From Rhynochetos jubatus (lineage: Eukaryota; Chordata; Aves; Eurypygiformes; Rhynochetidae), in NCBI GenBank assembly GCA_027574665.1, contig CM050672.1, positions 11,330,001-11,394,000 on the forward strand: a stretch of DNA of 64,000 nt, given 5' to 3'. The notes below the pieces were generated by a model. The model was not told the DNA's origin, did not search any database, and worked only from the letters and a program-made list of their open reading frames with translations. Shown piece by piece: positions 23,036 through 36,029 of the stretch. A program made the translations under genes and the position numbers. Each line of letters starts with the position of its first letter. The stretch's first letter is position 1.

Positions 23036-25999
23036 AAGGCAGCCAAAATGCAGCCCACATCCGGGAGAATATCAAGAGCACGGGTTGGAGCAAGCCAGGC
23101 CTCAAACCACGAGAAGCTCCAGCCCAAAATGCAGCCAAAATCCAGCCCACATCTGGGTGAATATCAAGAGCAGGGAGGAGAGCAAGCCAGGCCTCAAACC
23201 ACGAGAAGCTCCAGCCCAAAAGGCAGCCAAAATCCAGCCCACCTCTGGGAGAATATCAAGAGTACGGAGGGGAGAAAGCGAGTCCTCAAACCACGAGAAG
23301 CTCCAGCCCAAAATGTAGCCAAAATGCAGCCCACATCAGGGAGAATTTCAAGAGCAGGGGGTGGAGCAAGCCAGGCCACAAACCACGAGAAGCTCCAGCC
23401 CAAAAGGCAGTTAAACTCCAGCCCACATCCGGGAGAATATCAAGAGCAGGGGGTGGAGCAAGCCAGGCCTCAAACCACGAGAAGTTCCAGCCCAAAAGGC
23501 AGCCAAAATCCAGCCCACATCCGGGAGAATATCAAGAGCAGAGGGTGGAGCAAGCCAGGCCTCAAACCATGAGAAGCTCCAGCCCAAAATGCAGCCAAAA
23601 TCCAGCCCACATCCGGGAGAATCTCAAGAGCAGGGGGTGGAGCAAGCCAGGCCTCAAACCATGAGAAGCTCCAGCCCAAAATGCAGCCAAAATCCAGCCC
23701 ACATCCGGGAGAAACTCAAGAGCAGGGGGTGGAGCAAGCCATTCCTCAAACCACGAGAAGCTCCAGCCCAAAATGCAGCCAAAATCCAGCCCACATCAGG
23801 GAGAATCTCAAGAGCAGGGGGTGGAGCAAGCCAGGCCTCAAACCACGAGAAGCTCCAGCCCAAAAGGCAGCCAAAATGCAGCCCACATCCGGGAGAATAT
23901 CAAGAGAAGGGGGTGGAGCAAGGCAGGCCTCAAACCACGAGAAGCTCCAGCCCAAAAGGCAGCCAAAATGCAGCCCACATCCGGGAGAATCTCAAGAGCA
24001 GGGGGTGGAGCAAGCCAGGCCTCAAACCACGAGAAGCTCCAGCCCAAAAGGCAGCCAAAATCCAGCCCACCTCCGGGAGAATCTCAAGAGCAGGGGGTGG
24101 AGCAAGCCAGGCCTCAAACCATGAGAAGCTCCAGCCCAAAAGGCAGCCAAAATCCAGCCCACCTCCGGGAGAATCTCAAGAGCAGGGGGTGGAGCAAGCC
24201 AGGCCTCAAACCACGAGAAGCTTCAGCCCAAAAGGCAGCCAAAATCCAGCCCACATCTGGGAGAAACTCAAGAGCAGGGGGTGGAGCAAGCCAGGCCTCA
24301 AACCACGAGAAGCTCCAGTCCAAAATGCAGCCAAAATGCAGCCCACATCAGGGAGCATCTCAAGAGCAGGGGGTGGAGCAAGCCAGGCCTCAAACCACGA
24401 GAAGCTCCAGCCCAAAATGGAGCCAAAATCCAGAACAGATCCGGGAGAATCTCAAGAGCAGGGGGTGGAGCAAGCCAGGCCTCAAACCACAAGAAGCTCC
24501 AGCCCAAAATGCAGCCAAACTCCAGCCCACCTCCGGGAGAATCTCAAGAGCAGGGAGGGGAGCAAGCCAGGCCTCAAACCACGAGAAGCTCCAGCCCAAA
24601 AGGCTACCAAAATGCAGTCCATATCCGGGAGAATCTCAAGAGCAGGGGGTGGAGCAAGCCAGGCCTCAAACCACGAGAAGCTCCAGCCCAAAAGGCAGCC
24701 AAAATCCAGCCCACCTCCGGGAGAATCTCAAGAGCAGGGTGTGGAGCAAGCCAGGCCTCAAACCACGAGAAGCTCCAGCCCAAAAGGCAGCCAAAATGCA
24801 GCCCACATCCAGGAGATTCTCAAGAGCAGGGGGTGAAGCAAGCCAGGCCTCAAACCATGAGAAGCTCCAGCCCAAAAGGCAGCCAAAATCCAGCCCATCT
24901 CCGGGAGAATCTCAAGAGCAGGGGGTGGAGCAAGCCAGGCCTCAAACCACGAGAAGCTCCAGCCCAAAAGGCAGCCAAAATGCAGCCCACATCAGGGAGA
25001 ATTTCAAGAGCAGGGGGTGGAGCAAGCCAGGCCACAAACCACGAGAAGCTCCAGCCCAAAAAGCAGCCAAAATCCAGCCCACCTCCGGGAGAATATCAAG
25101 AGCAGGGGGTGGAGCAAGCCAGGCCTCAAACCACGAGAAGCTCCAGCCCAAAAGGCAGCCAAACTCCAGCCCACATCCGGGAGAATCTCAAGAGCAGGGG
25201 GTGGAGCAAGTCAGGCCTCAAACCATGAGAAGCTCCAGCCCAAAAGGCAGCCAAAATCCAGCCCACATCCGGGAGAATATCAAGAGCAGGGGGTGGAGCA
25301 AGCCAGGCCTCAAACCACGAGAAGTTCCAGCCCAAAAGGCAGCCAAAATCCAGCCCACATCCGGGAGAATATCAAGAGCAGAGGGTGGAGCAAGCCAGGC
25401 CTCAAACCATGAGAAGCTCCAGCCCAAAATGCAGCCAAAATCCAGCCCACCTCCGGGAGAATCTCAAGAGCAGGGGGTGGAGCAAGCCAGGCCTCAAACC
25501 ACGAGAAGCTCCAGCCCAAAATGCAGCCAAAATCCAGCCCACATCAGGGAGAATCTCAAGAGCAGGGGGTGGAGCAAGCCAGGCCTCAAACCACGAGAAG
25601 CTCCAGCCCAAAAGGCAGCCAAAATGCAGCCCACATCCGGGAGAATATCAAGAGAAGGGGGTGGAGAAAGCCAGGCCTCAAACCACGAGAAGCTCCAGCC
25701 CAAAAGGCAGCCAAAATGCAGCCCACATCCGGGAGAATCTCAAGAGCAGGGGGTGGAGCAAGCCAGGCCTCAAACCATGAGAAGCTCCAGCCCAAAATGC
25801 AGCCAAAATCCAGCCCACCTCCGGGAGAATCTCAAGAGCAGGGGGTGGAGCAAGCCAGGCCTCAAACCACGAGAAGCTTCAGCCCAAAAGGCAGCCAAAA
25901 TCCAGCCCACATCTGGGAGAAACTCAAGAGCAGGGGGTGGAGCAAGCCAGGCCTCAAACCACGAGAAGCTCCAGTCCAAAATGCAGCCAAAATGCAGCC

Positions 26000-28900
26000 C
26001 ACATCAGGGAGCATCTCAAGAGCAGGGGGTGGAGCAAGCCAGGCCTCAAACCACGAGAAGCTCCAGCCCAAAAGGCAGCCAAAATCCAGAACAGATCCGG
26101 GAGAATCTCAAGAGCAGGGGGTGGAGCAAGCCAGGCCTCAAACCACGAGGAGCTCCAGCTCGAAAGGCAGCCAAAATGCAGCCCACATCAGGGAGAATTT
26201 CAAGAGCAGGGGGTGGAGCAAGGCAGGCCTCAAACAACGAGAAGCTCCAGCCCAAAATTCAGCCAAACTCCAGCCCACCTCCGGGAGAATATCAAGAGCA
26301 GGGGGTGGAGGAAGCCAGGCCTCAAACCACAAGAAGCTCCAGCCCAAAAGGCAGCCAAATTGCAGCCCACCTCCCAGAGAATCTCAAGAGCAGGGGGTGG
26401 AGCAAGCCAGGCCTCAAACCACGAGAAGTTCCAGCCCAAAAGGCAGCCAAATTGCAGCCCACCTCCCAGAGAATCTCAAGAGCAGGGGGTGGAGCAAGCC
26501 AGGCCTCAAATCTCGAAAACTTCCAGCCCCAAATGCAGCAAAAATGCAGCCCACATCCGGGAGAATCTCAAGAGAAGGGGGTGGAGCAAGCCAGGCCTCA
26601 AACCACGAGAAGCTCCAGCCCAAAAGGCAGCCAAAATGCAGCCCACATCCGGGAGAATCTCAAGAGCAGGGGGTGGAGCAAGCCAGGCCTCAAACCATGA
26701 GAAGCTCCAGCCCAAAAGGCAGCCAAAATCCAGCCCACCTCCGGGAGAATCTCAAGAGCAGGGGTTGGAGCAAGCCAGGCCTCAAACCACGAGAAGCTCC
26801 AGCCCAAAAGGCAGCCAAAATCCAGCCCATATCCGGGAGATTCTCAAGAGCAGGGGGTGGAGCAAGCCAGGCCTCAAACCACGAGAAGCTCCAGCCCAAA
26901 ATGCAGCCAAAATGCAGCCCACCTCCGGGAGAATATCAAGAGCAGGGGGTGGAGCAAGCCAGGCCTCAAACCACGAGAAGCTCCAGCCCAAAATGCAGCC
27001 AAAATGCAGCCCACATCCGGGAGAATATCAAGAGCACGGGTTGGAGCAAGCCAGGCCTCAAACCACGAGAAGCTCCAGGTCAAAAGAAGCCAAAATCCAG
27101 CCCACCTCTGGGATAATATGAAGAGCATGGACGGGAGCAAGCCAGGCCTCAAACCACAAGAAGCTCCAGCCCAAAAGGCAGCCAAAATGCAGCCCACCTC
27201 CGGGAGAATATCAAGAGCAGGGAGTGGAGCAAGCCAGGCCTCAAACCATGAGAAGCTCCAGCCCAAAATGCAGCCAAAATCCAGCCCACATCCGGGAGAA
27301 TCTCAAGAGCAGGGGGTGGAGCAAGCCAGGCCTCAAACCACGAGAAGCTCCAGCCCAAAATGCAGCCAAAATGCAGCCCACATCCGGGAGAATCTCAAGA
27401 GCAGGGGTTGGAGCAAGCCAGGCCTCAAACCACAAGAAGCTCCAGCCCAAAAAGCAGCCAAAATGCAGCCCACATCAGGGAGAATCTCAAGAGCAGGGGG
27501 TGGAGCAAGCCAGGCCTCAAACCATGAGAAGCTCCAGCCCAAAAGGCAGCCAAAATGCAGCCCACATCCGGGAGAATCTCAAGAGCAGGGGGTGGAGTAA
27601 GCTAGGCCTCAAACCACGAGAAGCTCCAGCCCAAAATTCAGCCAAAATCCATCCCACCTCTGGGTGAATATCAAGAGCAGGGAGGGGAGCAAGCCAGGCC
27701 TCAAACCACGAGAAGCTCCGGTCCAAAAGGCAGCCAAACTCAAGCCCACCTCAGGGAGAATATCAAGGGCAGGGAGGGGAGCAAGCCAGGCCTCAAACCA
27801 CGAGAAGCTCCGGTCCAAAAGGCAGCCAAACTCAAGCCCTCCTCAGGGAGAATATCAAGAGCAGGGGCTGGAGCAAGCCAGGCCTCAAACCACGAGAAGC
27901 TCCAGCCCAAAAGGCAGCCAAACTCCAGCCCACATCCGGGAGAATCTCAGGAGCAGGGGGTGGAGCAATCCAGGCCTCAAACCACGAGAAGCTCCAGCCC
28001 AAAATGAAGCCAAAATGCAGCCCATATCCGGGAGAATCTCAAGAGCAGGGGGTGGAGCAAGCCAGGCCTCAAACCACGAGAACCTCCAGCCCAAAATTCA
28101 GCCAAACTCCAGCCCACCTCCGGGAGAATCTCAAGAGCAGGGGGTGGAGCAAGCCAGGCCTCAAACCACGAGAAGCTACAGCCCAAAAGGCAGCCAAATT
28201 GCAGCCCACATCCGGGAGAATCTCAAGAGCAGGGGGTGGAGCAAGCCAGGCCTCAAACCACGAGAAGCTCCAGCCCAAAAGGCAGCCAAAATCCAGCCCA
28301 AATCCGGGAGAATCTCAAGAGCAGGGGGTGGAGCAAGCCAGGCCTCAAATCTGGAAAACTTCCTGCCCCAAATGCAGCCAAAATGCAGCCCACATCCGGG
28401 AGAATCTCAAGAGCAGGGGTTGGAGCAAGCCAGGCCTCAAACCACGAGAAGCTCCAGCCCAAAAAGGCAGCCAAAATCCAGCCCACATCCGGAAGAATCT
28501 CAAGAGCAGGGGGTGGAGCAAGCCAGGCCTCAAACCACGAGAAGCTCCAGCCCAAAAGGCAGCCAAAATGCTGGCCACATCCGGGAGAATATCAAGAGCA
28601 GGGGGTGGAGCAAGCCAGGCCTCAAACCACGAGAAGCTCCAGCCCAAAATGCAGCCAAATTGCAGCCCACCTCCGGGAGAATCTCAAGAGCAGGGGGTCG
28701 AGCAAGCCAGGCCTCAAACCATGAGAAGCTCCAGCCCAAAAGGCAGTCAAAATGCAGCCGACATCCGAGAGAATTTCAAGAGCAGGGGGTGGAGCAAGCC
28801 AGGCCTCAAACCTCGAGAAGCTCCAGCCCAAAAGGCAGCCAAAATGCAGCCACATCCGGGAGAATCTCAAGAGCAGGGGGTGGAGCAAGCCAGGCCTCAA

Positions 28901-31900
28901 ACCTCGAGAAGCTCCAGCCCAAAAGGCAGCCAAAATGCAGCCCACCTCCCTGAGAATATCAAGAGCAGGGGGTGGAGCAAGCCAGGCCTCAAACCACGAG
29001 AAGCTCCTGCCCTAAAGGCAGCCAAAATGCAGCCCACCTCCCTGAGAATATCAAGAGCAGGGAGTGGAGCAAGCCAGGCCTCAAACCATGAGAAGCTCCA
29101 GCCCAAAAGGCAGCCAAAATGCAGCCCACATCCGGGAGAATCCCAAGAGAAGGGGGTGGAGCAAGCCAGGCCTCAAACCACGAGAAGCTCCAGCCCAAAA
29201 TGCAGCCAAAATTCAGCCCACCTCCCTGAGAATATCAAGAGCAGGGGGTGGAGCAAGCCAGGCCTCAAACCATGAGAAGCTCCAGCCCAAAAGGCAGCCA
29301 AAATGCAGCCCACATCCAGGAGAATCTCAAGAGCAGGTGGTGGAGCAAGCCAGGCCTCAAACCACGAGAAGCTCCAGTCCAAAATGCAGCCAAAATGCAG
29401 CCCACATGCGAGAGAATATTAAGAGCAGGGGATGGAGCAAGCCAGGCCTCAAGCCTCGAGAAGCTCCAGCCCAAAAGGCAGACAAAATCCAGCCCACATT
29501 CGAGAGAATCTCAAGAGCAGGGGGTGGAGCAAGCCAGGCCTCAAACCACGAGAAGCTCCAGCCCAAAAGGCAGCCAAAATGCAGGCCACATGCGGGAGAA
29601 TCTCAAGAGCAGGGGGTGGAGGAAGCCAGGCCTCAAACCACGAGAAGCTCCAGCCCAAAAGGCAGCCAAAATGCAGCCCACATCCGGGAGAATATCAAGA
29701 GCAGGGGGTGGAGCAAGCCAGGCCTCAAACCTCGAGAAGCTCCAGCCCAAGAATCAGCCAAAATGCAGCCCACCTCCGGGAGAATCTCAATGGCAGAGCT
29801 TGGAGATAGCCAGGCCTCAAACCTTGTGAAGATCCAGCCCAAAAGGCAGCCAAAATGCAGCCCACATCCGGGAGAATCTCAAGAGCAGGGGGTGGAGCAA
29901 GCCAGGCCTCAAACCACGAGAAGATCCAGCCCAAAATGCAGACAAAATCCAGCACATATCCGGGAGAATATCAAGAGCAGGGGGTGGAGCAAGGCAGGCC
30001 TCAAACCTCGAGAAGCTCCAGACCAAAAGGCAGCCAAAATGCAGCCCACATCCGGGAGAATCTCAAGAGCAGGGGGTGGAGCAAGACAGGAATCAAACCA
30101 TGAGGAGCTCCAGCCCAACAGGCAGCCAAAATCCAGCCCACATCCGGGAGAATATAAAGAGCAGGGGGTGGAGCAAGCCAGGCCTCAAACCACGAGAAGC
30201 TCCAGCCCAAAAGGCAGCCAAAATGCAGCCCACATCCGGGAGAATCTCAAGAGCAGGGGGTGGAGCAAGCCAGGCCTCAAACCACGAGAAGCTCCAGCCC
30301 AAAAGGCAGCCAAAATGCAGCCCACATCTGGGAGAATATCAAGAGCAGGGGGTGGAGCAAGCCAGGCCTCAAACCTCGAGAAGCTCTAGGTCAAAAGGCA
30401 GCCAAAATGCAGCCCACATCCGGGAGAATATCAAGAGCAGGGGGTGGAGCAAGCCAGGCCTCAAACCTCGAGAAGCTCCAGCCCAAAATGCAGCCAAAAT
30501 GCAGCCCACCTCCCTGAGAATATCAAGAGCAGCGGGTGGAGCAAGCCAGGCCTCAAACCATGAGAAGCTCCAGCCCAAAAGGCAGACAAAATGCAGCCCA
30601 CATCCAGGAGAATCGCAAGAGCAGGGGGTGGAGGAAGCCAGGCCTCAAACCACGAGAAGCTCCAGCCCAAAAGGCAGCCAAAATGCAGCCCACATCCGGG
30701 AGAATCTCAAGAGCAGGGGGTGGAGCAAGCCAGGCCTCAAACCACGAGAAGCTCCAGCCCAAAAGGCAGCCAAAATCCAGCCCACATCCAGGAGAATATC
30801 AAGAGCAGGGTGTGGAGCAAGCCAGGCCTCAAACCATGTGAAGATCCAGCCCAAAATGCAGCCAAAATGCAGCCCACCTCCGGGAGAATCTCAAGAGCAG
30901 GTGGTGGAGTAAGCAAGGCCTCAAACCATGTGAGGATCAAGCCCAAAATGCAGCCAAAATGCAGCCCACATCCGGGAGAATCTCAAGAGCAGGGGGTGGA
31001 GCAAGCCAGGCCTCAAACCACGAGAAGCTCCAGCCCAAAATGCAGCCAAAATCCAGCCCACATCCGGGAGAATCTCAAGAGCAGGGCGTGGAGATAGCCA
31101 GGCCTCAAACCTTGTGAAGATCCAGCCCAAAAGGCAGCCAAAATGCAGCCCACATCCGGGAGAATCTCAAGAGCAGGGGGTGGAGCAAGCCAGGCCTCAA
31201 ACCACGAGAAGCTCCAGCCCAAAAGGCAGCCAAAATTCAGCCCACATCCGGGAGAATCTCAAGAACAGGGGGTGGAGCAAGCCAGGCCTCAAACCACGAG
31301 AAGCTCCAGCCCAAAAGGCATCCAAAATCCAGGCCACATCCAGGAGAATATCAAGAGCAGGGGGTGGAGCAAGCCAGGCCTCAAACCATGTGAAGATCCA
31401 GCCCAAAAGGAAGCCAAAATGCAGCCCACATCCAGGAGAATCTCAAGAGCAGGGGGTGGACTAAGCAAGGCCTCAAACCATGTGAGGATCCAGCCCAAAA
31501 GGCAGCCAAAATCCAGCCCACCTCCGGGAGAATCTCAAGAGCAGGGGGTGGAGCAAGCCAGGCCTCAAACCACGAGAAGCTCCAGCCAAAAATGCAGCCA
31601 AAATGCAGACCACTTCCGGGAGAATATGAAGAGCAGGGGGTGGAGCAAGCCAGGCCTCAAACCATGAGAATCTCCAGCCCAAAAGGCAGCCAAAATCCAG
31701 CCCACATCCGGGAGAATCTCAAGAGCAGAGGGTGGAGCAAGCCAGGGCTCAAACCACGAGAAGCTCCAGCCCAAAAGGCAGCCAAAATGCAGCCCACCTC
31801 CGGGAGAATCTCAAGAGCAGGGGGTGGAGCAAGCCAGGCCCCAAACCACGAGAAGCTCCAGCCCAAAAGGCAGCCAAAATGCAGCCCACCTCCGGGAGAA

Positions 31901-34900
31901 TCTCAAGAGCAGGGGGTGGAGCAAGCCAGGCCTCAAACCACGAGAAGCTCCAGCCCAAAAGGCAGCCAAAATGCAGCCCACATCCAGGAGAATCTCAAGA
32001 GCAGGGGGTGGAGCAAGCCAGGACTCAAACCACGAGAAGCTTCAGCCCAAAAGGCAGCCAAAATGCAGCCCGCATCCGGGAAAATTTCAAGAGCAGGGGG
32101 TGGAGCAAGCAAGGCCTCAAACCTCGAGATTCTCCAGCCCAAAAGGCAGCCAAAATGCAGCCCACATCCGGGAGAATCTCAAGAGCAGGGTGTGGAGCAA
32201 GCCAGGCCTCAAACCACGAGAAGCTCCAGCCCAAAAGGCAGACAAAATCCAGCCCACATCCGGGAGAATCTCAAGAGCAGGGGGTGGAGCAAGAAAGGCC
32301 TCAAACCATGTGAAGATCCAGCCCAAAAGGCAGCCAAAATGCAGCCCACATCCGGGAGAATCTCAAGAGCAGGGGGTGGAGCAAGCCAGGCCTCAAACCA
32401 CGAGAAGCTCAAGCCCAAAATGCAGCCAAAATGCAGCCCACATCCGGGAGAACATGAAGAGCAGGAGGTGGAGCAAGGCAGGTCTCAAACCACGAGAAGC
32501 TCCAGCCCAAAAGGCAGCCAAAATCCAGCCCACCTCCGGGAGAATCTCAAGAGCAGGGGGTGGAGCAAGCCAGGCCTCAAACCACGAGAAGCTCCAGCCC
32601 AAAAGGCAGCCAAAATGCAGCCCACATCTGGGAGAATCTCAAGAGCAGGGGGTGGAGCAAGCCAGGCCTCAAACCACGAGAAGCTCCAGCCCAAAAGGCA
32701 GCCAAAATGCAGCCCGCATCCGGGAAAATTTCAAGAGCAGGGGGTGGAGCAAGCAAGGCCTCAAACCATGAGAAGCTCCAGCCCATAATGGAGCCAAAAT
32801 CCAGCCCACATCCGGGAGAATCTCAATGGCAGAGTTTGGAGCAAGCCAGGCCTCCAACCACAAGAAGCTCCAGCCCAAAAGGCAGCCAAAATGCAGCCCA
32901 CCTCCGGGAGAATCTCAAGAGCAGGGGGTGGAGCAAGCCAGGCCTCAAACCACGAGAAGCTCCAGCCCAAAAGGCAGCCAAAATGCAGCCCACATCCGGG
33001 AGAATCTGAAGAGCAGAGGGTAGAGCAAGCCAGGCCTCAAACCACGAGAACCTCCAGCCCAAAAGACAGCCAAAATGCAGGCCACATGCGGGAGAATCTC
33101 AAGAGCAGGGGGTGGAGCAAGCCAGGCCTCAAACCACGAGAAGCTCCAGCCCAAGAATCAGCCAAAATGCAGCCCACATCCGGGAGAATCTCAAGAGTAG
33201 GAGGTGGAGCAAGCCAGGCCTCAAACCATGAGAAGCTCCAGCCCAAAAGGCAGCCAAAATGCAGCCCACATCCGGGACAATTTCAAGAGCAGGGGTTGGA
33301 GCAAGCCAGGAATCAAACCTCGAGAAGCTCCGGCCCTAAAAGCAGCCAAAATGCAGACCACATCCGGGAGAATATCAAGAGAAGAGGGTGGAGCAAGCCA
33401 GGCCTCAAACCATGAGAAGCTCCAGCCCAAAATGCAGCCAAAATTCAGCCCACATCCGGGAGAATCTCAATGGCAGAGTTTGGAGCAAGCCAGGCCTAAA
33501 ACCACGAGAACCTCCAGCCCAAAAGGCAGCCAAAATGCAGCCCACATCCGGGAGAATCTCAAGAGCAGGGGGTGGAGCAAGCCAGGCCTCAAACCACGAG
33601 AAGCTCCAGCCCAAAATGCAGCCAAAATGCAGCCCACATCCGGGACAATCTCAAGAGCAGGGGGTGGAGCAAGCCAGGCCTCAAACCACGAGAAGCTCCA
33701 GCCCAAAAATGCAGCCAAAATGCAGCGCACATCCGGGAGAATATCAAGAGCAGGGGGTGGAGCAAGCCAGGCCTCAAACCACGAGAAGCTCCAGCCCAAA
33801 AGGCAGCCAAAATGCAGCCCACATCCGGGAGAATCTCAAGAGCAGGGGGTGGAACAAGCCAGGCCTCAAACCTCGAGAAGCTCCAGCCCAAAAGGCAGCC
33901 AAAATGCAGCCCATATCCGGGAGAATATCAAGAGCAGGGGGTGGAGCAAGCCAGGCCTCAAACCACGAGAAGCTCCAGCCCAAAAGGCAGCCAAAATTCA
34001 GGACACATCAGGGAGAATCTCAAGAGCAGGGGGTCGAGCAAGGCAGGCCTCAAACCACGAGAAGCTCCAGCCCAAAAGGCAGCCAAAATGCAGGCCACAT
34101 CCGGGAGAATCTCAAGAGCAGGGGGTGGAGCAAGCCAGGCCTCAAACCACGAGAAGCTCCAGCCCAAGAATCAGCCAAAATGCAGCCCACATTCGGGAGA
34201 ATCTCAAGAGCAGGGGGTGGAGCAAGCCAGGCCTCAAACCACGAGAAGCTCCAGCCTAAAACGCAGCCAAAATCCAGCCCACATTCAGGAGAATTTCAAG
34301 AGCAGGGGGTGGAGCAAGCCAGGCCTCAAACCACGAGAAGCTCCAGCCCAAAATGCAGCCAAAATGCAGCCCACATCCAGGATCATATGAAGGGTAGAGT
34401 GTGGAGCAAGCCAGGCCTCAAACCTCGAGAAGCTCCAGCCCAAAAGGCAGCCAAAATTCAGCCCACATCCGGGAGAATCTCAAGAGCAGGGGGTGGAGCA
34501 AGCCAGGCCTCAAACCACGAGAAGCTCCAGCCCAAAAGGCAGCCAATATGCAGCCCAAATCTGGGAGAATCTCAAGAGCAGGGGGTGGAGCAAGCCAGGC
34601 CTCAAACCACGAGAAGCTCCAGCCCAAAAGGCAGCCAAAATCCAGCCCACATCCGGGAGAATCTCAAGAGCAGGGGGTGGAGCAAGCCAGGCCTCAAACC
34701 ACGAGAAGCTCCAGCCTAAAACGCAGCCAAAATCCAGCCCACATTCAGGAGAATTTCAAGAGCAGGGGGTGGAGCAAGCCAGGCCTCAAACCTCGAGAAG
34801 CTCCAGCCCAAAATGCAGCCAAAATGCAGCCCACATCCGGGAGAATCTCAAGAGCAGGGGGTGGAGCAAGCCAGGCCTCAAACCACGAGAAGCTCCAGCC

Positions 34901-36000
34901 CAAAAGGCAGCCAAAATGCAGCCCACATCCAGGAGAATCTCAAGAGCAGGGGGTGGAGCAAGCCAGGCCTCAAACCACGAGAAGCTCCAGCCCAAAAGGC
35001 AGCCAAAATCCAGCCCACCTCCGGGAGAATCTCAAGAGCAGGGGGTGGAGCAAGCCAGGCCTCAAACCTCGAGAAGCTCCAGCCCAAAAGGGAGCCAAAA
35101 TGCAGCCCACCTCCGGGAGAATCTCAAGAGCAGGGGGTGGAGCAAGCCAGGCCTCAAACCACGAGAAGCTCCAGCCCAAAATGCAGCGAAAATCCAGCCC
35201 ACATCCGGGAGAATCTCAAGAGCAGGGGGTGGAGCAAGCCAGGCCTCAAACCTCGAGAAGCTCCAGCCCAAAAGGGAGCCAAAATGCAGCCCACCTCCGG
35301 GAGAATCTCAAGAGCAGGGGGTGGAGCAAGCCAGGCCTCAAACCACGAGAAGCTCCAGCCCAAAATGCAGCCAAAATCCAGCCCACATTCAGGAGAATTT
35401 CAAGAGCAGGGGGTGGAGCAAGCCAGGCCTCAAACCACGAGAAGCTCCAGCCCAAAAGGCAGCCAAAATCCAGCCCACATCCGGGAGAATCTCAAGAGCA
35501 GGGGGTGGAGCAAGCCAGGCCTCAAACCACGAGAAGCTCCAGCCCAAAACACAGCCAAAATGCAGCCCACATCCGGGACAATCTCAAGAGCAGGGGGTGG
35601 TGCAAGCCAGGCCTCAAATCACGAGAAGCTCCAGCCCAAAAGGCAGCCAAAATGCAGCCCACATCCAGGAGAATATCAAGAGCAGGGGGTGGAGCAAGCC
35701 AGGCCTCAAACCATGAGAAGCTCCAGCCCAAAATTTAGCCAAAATCCAGCGCACATCCGGGAGAATCTCAAGAGCAGGGGGTGGAGCAAGCCAGGCCTCA
35801 AACCACGAGAAGCTCCAGCCCAAAAGTCAGCCAAAATGCAGCCCACATGCAGGAGAATCTCAAGAGCAGGGGGTGGAGCAAGCCAGGCCCCAAACCACGA
35901 GAAGCTCCAGCCCAAAAGGCAGCCAAAATGCAGCCCACATCCGGGAGAATCTCAAGAGCAGTGGGTGGAGCAAGCCAGGCCTCAAACCACGAGAAGCTCC
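26000..36000 (+). repeat. Satellite stretch without clear higher-order order
   Basis: This stretch is the same 92-bp array with many single variants, but I could not find long collinear blocks repeated within it. New variants become common here. The XhoI-creating acctcgagaag form spreads from about 28.8 kb, catgtgaagatcc appears at about 30.8-32.3 kb, and caatggcagag at about 29.8-33.5 kb. One-base losses near 27,085 and 28,845 shift the phase. Nothing other than satellite is present. Confidence 0.8.
33701..33735 (+). repeat. 93-bp monomer with five-A run and gcagcgcac marker
   Basis: The cccaaaa run is extended to five A residues, and the same monomer reads gcagcgcacatcc instead of gcagcccacatcc. 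The linked pair recurs near 37,845 (45 monomers downstream) and near 44,102. These three are descendants of one slippage event. A separate five-A run at 28461-28465 lacks the gcagcgcac change and is probably independent. Confidence 0.88.
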
Positions 36001-36029
36001 AGCCCAAAATGCAGCCAAAATGCAGCCCA

